A stretch of DNA of 64,000 bases from Blasia pusilla (Eukaryota; Marchantiophyta; Marchantiopsida; Blasiales): NCBI GenBank assembly GCA_050084515.1, contig CM114271.1:25606001-25670000 (forward strand), written 5' to 3'. Position numbers and translations under genes: made by a program. Within the stretch, counting starts at the first letter, position 1. The number at the start of each line of letters is the position of its first letter. Positions 60,387 through 64,000 of this stretch are shown piece by piece. Under the pieces are notes generated by a model. That model did not search any database and had not been told where the DNA came from. It was given only the letters and a program-made list of their open reading frames with translations.

Positions 60387-62100
60387 CACTAGAAGAAATG
60401 TGTGGTTTTTATGACTAGGCTATAAATGACTCACCGAAAGAATGACTCAAATCATCACTAAAATGGTTGAGTCATAAAATTTATGTTCATGCAACTCACG
60501 TGGTTATCTGCTTATGACTAAAGCAGTTATCAATACCCTTTAGTCAAGACTAGTCGTACTTGTTTCACTTGTCTAGTAATACCTAGTCATAAACAACGAC
60601 TAATGTGCTTAAGTAGTCCATGCTCCATTGTTAAGGGGTTTTTTGTTGTTGTTGGGATATATACCATGCATTTCTTGGCTGTGGGTACCGATGCCCCTCT
60701 GGAAAACCATTATTGATTTTTGGACCATATTAAGGGGGGTGGAAAGGTGTTCCAAAAGAGGAAGATGGCATCGAGTATGAATATTTTAACTCTTGTGGCA
60801 TTTTCATGTTAACATGCTTTTAACATTTCCTACAACCATTAGATGGTGGTGAAACTTGCCACAAGCCTTGTGATTAAATCCCCCCACAATTTCAACGAGA
60901 AGGAGGAGGGGAGAAAATGATGGCTCAAGAAGGAATACGAGGACTTTGACCAGTCTTGTTCTAAGGCGTTGTATCATTTTCGTGGTAACATGGTGATAAC
61001 TTTTCTTTCTATCATTGCATGTTAATGAATATTTGGCCTCGCCTTGCCAATAAGTTCCTCCCCATTTTCAACGGTGCAGATCTGACATGGAAGATCCCAT
61101 ACTAATACCAAAAATCAAAAGCCTTAATTAGGGTTTACGGTTTTTAATTCCATGTGTGAGTGGTCATTTGCACTTTTTTCTTTTGCCATGTATTCCTAGG
61201 GTTGGGTTGCTCCCCAAGGAAAAGTATCATGACTTTTGGACTCTTGGCTGAGGAGGAGGGGAGAAAATGATGGATCAAGAAGGAGGACGAGGACTTTGAG
61301 TAGTCTCGTTCCAAAGTGTTCTATCATTTTCACAGTAACATGATGAAATATTTTATTTCCACCATTGGATGTTGATAAAACTTTGGCAAAGCCTTGCCAA
61401 TACGTTCTTCCACGTCTTCAACGGTGCAGATCTGCTATTACAGATCCCATACTAATACCAAAAATCAAAAGCCTTAATTAGGGTTTACGGTTTTTAATTC
61501 CAGGTTTGAGCAGTCATCTGTAATTTTTGTTTCCCCTGTGTTTCTGGGGTGTGGGTGCCCCTATGGGAAAAGTCTCATGATTTTTGGACTCATGGTTGAT
61601 GGGGAGGGGAGAAAATGGTGGATCGAGAAGGAAGACGATCGTGAGGACTTCATGTAGTCTTGTTCCAAACCATCTTGTCATTTTCATGGTAACATGGTGA
61701 TAAATTTTTCTTTGCACCATTGGATGGTGATGAATATTTTCTTTATCATTTTCATTAAATCGTTCCATATCTTCAACGGTTTAGCTCTGCCATTTAAGAC
61801 CCCTTATTGGCGGACACCTCCTTTGGGGTTTTCGATTTTTAAATCTATGTGTGAGTGGTCATTTCAAGTTTTTTCTTTTCCCTTTTGATCCTCGTGCTGG
61901 GGTACCCCTCTGGTCAAAGTTGCGGCACACATGAGGAAAGCGTTTGGATCTATTTGCAAAATGGACGATGCGACAAAACACTAGGGTGCGTATTTTGTAC
62001 TCCTGATTGTAACCACGTCAATGTGGCCGATTTGGCGTTGAGTGAAAACTATATAAGTTTGGTTGCCCATATCTATTGTCAAAGGGCTCTTCTTGTAGTG
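60387..62100. mobile_element. CACTA-like DNA transposon, non-autonomous, containing a tandem array
   Basis: The left end begins CACTAGAAGAAATG and the right end finishes CTCTTCTTGTAGTG, whose reverse complement is CACTACAAGAAGAG. These match the terminal inverted repeat type of plant CACTA (EnSpm/CMC) elements over 11 of the first 12 bases. The left subterminal region has several ATGACTC/GAGTCAT motifs and an inverted pair TTTATGACTAGG / CCTAGTCATAAA (60408-60419 and 60582-60593). No transposase was seen. Flanking triplets (CCT and AGA) do not match, and the right flank does not resume the gypsy sequence, so the two ends may not come from one clean insertion. Confidence 0.55.
60640..61925. 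repeat. Tandem array of about 350-bp units, roughly 3.5 copies
   Basis: The phrase 'gagaaaatgatgg' marks unit starts at 60911, 61261 and, with one change, 61609, giving periods of 350 and 348 bp. A partial unit precedes them from about 60640. Units 2 and 3 share long identical stretches such as 'ccttaattagggtttacgg'; the outer units are more diverged. No coding potential is shared between units. Confidence 0.88.
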
Positions 62101-62390
62101 AGATGGATCCTAGGTGGCATTGTTGGTAATATCCTAGGTTGATGTGGCATATTTAGTCCTAGGTGGCTTGCTGCGTCAAAGCGGGCATGGGAGGGAATGG
62201 ACACCCGTATAGCATACAAACGTTTGGTGTTTGGTGCCCAAGTAAGGTGTGTTGTGTTTGGCGGGAGAGAGTGTGCACTCGAGTGGGATGGTTGGAGTTT
62301 CTCCAAGAGTGGGAAGTTCAAAGATTAGGGGATTGGGGAGGTCAGGAGGCTGAGAACAATTTGTTGTGAACGTTGTGAAGACTTTTACGC
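62101..62390. other. Short stretch between CACTA-like element and ARI fragment
   Basis: Contains repeated 'cctaggtggc' and 'taggt' phrases (62110-62165) and nothing else recognisable. Confidence 0.4.
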
Positions 62391-63046
62391 CTAGACCGCA
62401 AGCTCCGAGTTTCTTCTGAAGACTCTGCTCTCTGAAGATTGTTTCATCTTCTTAGCCGCGGTTAGCTCTCTCTCTCTGTGCCTTTGCGATGTTCTCTCTC
62501 TCTTTGCGCAACATCTGGAAGAGCCTTGCAAAATGACGTTCAACTTCTTCTCGGACTTCAAAGATCGCTCCACTCTGCAATGTTGTCTTGCTATTGACCC
62601 GAGTATGTCCGAATAGCTTGGTGGCTCCGAAGGTTGAAACTTCCTACGATGTACCGGTGTTGAAACTAGACCTACACTTTGTCGCACGCGCTCTTCATCT
62701 ACAAACCACTCATCGTTCACTTTGCTGACACTCCAGTTGAAGTATCGCAGGAGAATACCAGCTTCAGTCCTTGATAGGGAAAGGAAATTTGTGATTTTGG
62801 TCATCGCTTCTTCTTGTCGCTGGCGAATGTCCCTCTCATTGAGAATTGTGTAATTGGACTGAGGAAGCCTAGAACTCACATGAACGTCAAGTAAAGGGAA
62901 TCATCGAAACCGTAGTCCGGCTCATCATCGTCATCATCACTGCCCATGGTATTCTCACTCGCCTTGTCGTCCTCTTCATTCATATCATAGAAGTCCCCGT
63001 CTGATGTTCCATACCAAGCATCCTGCATTTCATCTTCGGAGTCCAT
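62391..63046 (-). pseudogene. ARI: N-terminal fragment of an ARIADNE-type RBR E3 ubiquitin ligase, frameshifted
   Basis: Minus-strand ATG at 63046 starts MDSEDEMQDAWYG, then an acidic stretch (GSDDDDDEPDYGFDD), like the N-terminus of plant ARI proteins. That frame stops at 62876-62878. The adjacent frame from 62879 continues with NYTILNERDIRQRQ, LLRYFNWSVSKVNDEWF and DEERVRQSVG, which is the UBA-like region of the ARI family. A one-base shift near 62880-62900 therefore breaks the gene. Similarity ends at about 62655, where a GTACAT donor could begin an intron. The RING1-IBR-RING2 domain, which carries the ligase activity, is absent: to the left lie transposons. A (GA)n tract sits about 120 bp upstream. 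A truncated pseudogene is likeliest. Confidence 0.8.
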
Positions 63047-63163
63047 CGAGAGCGTCGAGAGCGTTTAGGGCGTACGCCAAGGTGTCTCCAATTCTAGGCG
63101 GGAAGAAAGCTTTTCGAATTCGAGTGGAGGTAGTTAGAAAAGTTTGGGTGTTGGTGACTCCAA

Positions 63164-63363
<200 letters not shown>

Positions 63364-63406
63364 GCCAAGCATTGTTACAAAGTTTGAAGGATTGGGTTGC
63401 TGATAT

Positions 63407-63880
63407 TCAATTCTGTTGCACATCATTGGGTCTTTTGATGAGACTTGTGCTACAATGTGCACTTCTTTTCCGCGATATAATGTAGAGCCCTAGTGCTAGT
63501 AAGACTGAACTGGAGGCTGCATATGGAAGCATTGGGGATGTGTTTTCTTCTACTTTGAGGTTTAGAGTGGTTGTGTGCAGGCTGCTCTCCGAAATCTTGG
63601 AAGTCCAAAAAGTTGCTTTCAGCTCCCGCAAATTCTCCGTGATACTTAAAGTTGGAGCTAGCTACAGATTGTTACCAACCAAAAATGCATTCTTCAAGTG
63701 TTCCTCGAGTTGTACAAACAGAGAATTCTTAGAGTCATGCTTTTCATGAAGCAGTTGTGTTTGGCTAGTCATCTTGGCAATGTCCTCCCTCAATTGATCA
63801 ATTTCAACATTTTTTTTCTCCACACTTCCTTGCAAACGGTCAAGCTTTGCAACAAGTCCTTCTCGATTCGTTGATAGAGC
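63407..63880 (-). pseudogene. Coiled-coil coding scrap
   Basis: On the minus strand about 63880-63665 reads REGLVAKLDRLQGSVEKKN, then EIDQLREDIAKM and QLEEHLKNAF, a strongly heptad-patterned coiled coil, ending at a stop at 63662-63664. Further downstream a second frame (63631-63407) starts MRELKATFWTSKISESSLHT. Upstream, another coiled-coil-like run (EHVANLKEVIEEKQ) in a different frame reaches the right edge of the window. The family was not identified. It may be exons of a gene continuing beyond the window or a decayed copy. Confidence 0.35.
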
Positions 63881-64000
63881 TCAAAATTTATTGTGAATCG
63901 TGAGCTTGTTGACATCGTTGCCGCGTGAAAGTTATGCTGCCTTCAAAGAAGATTGCTTCTCCTCAATGACTTCCTTAAGATTTGCAACGTGCTCAGACAA

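Noticed and set aside
62858-62880. A 21-base GTGAGT..CAG intron in the ARI fragment
   Set aside because: Far too short for a plant intron, and removing it does not restore the conserved frame. A frameshift explains the data better.

Overview
The window is nuclear DNA of a land plant. It holds three intact multi-exon genes whose introns follow plant GT..AG rules, set in AT-rich, gene-poor DNA full of decayed transposons: Ty3/gypsy, Helitron, a reverse-transcriptase element and a CACTA-like element. The proteins match plant-type families (CBSCBSPB, AATF/BFR2, ITPK4, ARIADNE). Very long perfect (GA)n tracts and the kind of reverse transcriptase present suggest a non-flowering lineage such as a bryophyte, but that is inference and no species can be named.

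Layout. 1-3.1 kb: unidentified low-complexity DNA, a broken minus-strand ORF pair, two (GA)n tracts and an aspartic-protease gene fragment. 3.1-7.6 kb: no gene recognised. 8.78-14.3 kb (+): a CBSCBSPB gene, four CBS domains plus PB1, with two alternative last exons that each encode a different C-terminal membrane anchor. 14.3-20.9 kb: no recognisable gene, a few short repeats and a foldback. 20.95-25.0 kb (+): an AATF/BFR2 ribosome-biogenesis gene, 12 exons. 25-36.6 kb: decayed DNA with short unassigned ORFs and a PHD-finger scrap. 36.6-41.2 kb (+): a degenerate Helitron (Rep HUH and Pif1-like helicase). 43.9-46.8 kb (+): a GC-richer reverse-transcriptase element ending in a zinc motif and a possible restriction-like endonuclease. 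48.67-53.64 kb (+): an ITPK4-type inositol phosphate kinase gene, 12 exons. 55.0-60.4 kb (-): two decayed copies of one Ty3/gypsy element, one interrupted by a 1.1-kb insertion rich in palindromes. 60.4-62.1 kb: a CACTA-like element containing an array of about 350-bp tandem repeats. 62.4-63.05 kb (-): a frameshifted N-terminal fragment of an ARIADNE E3 ligase beside a 196-bp (GA)n tract, then a coiled-coil scrap to the right edge.

The three intact genes are independent single-copy-type housekeeping or regulatory genes and do not form a pathway. I derived their exon structures by hand from splice signals, reading frame and family similarity. All three join into uninterrupted frames of 574 (or 565), 457 and 504 codons. 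The most interesting observations are the tandem alternative last exons of the CBSCBSPB gene, the reverse-transcriptase element with an R2-like C-terminus, and the CACTA-like element carrying a satellite-like array.
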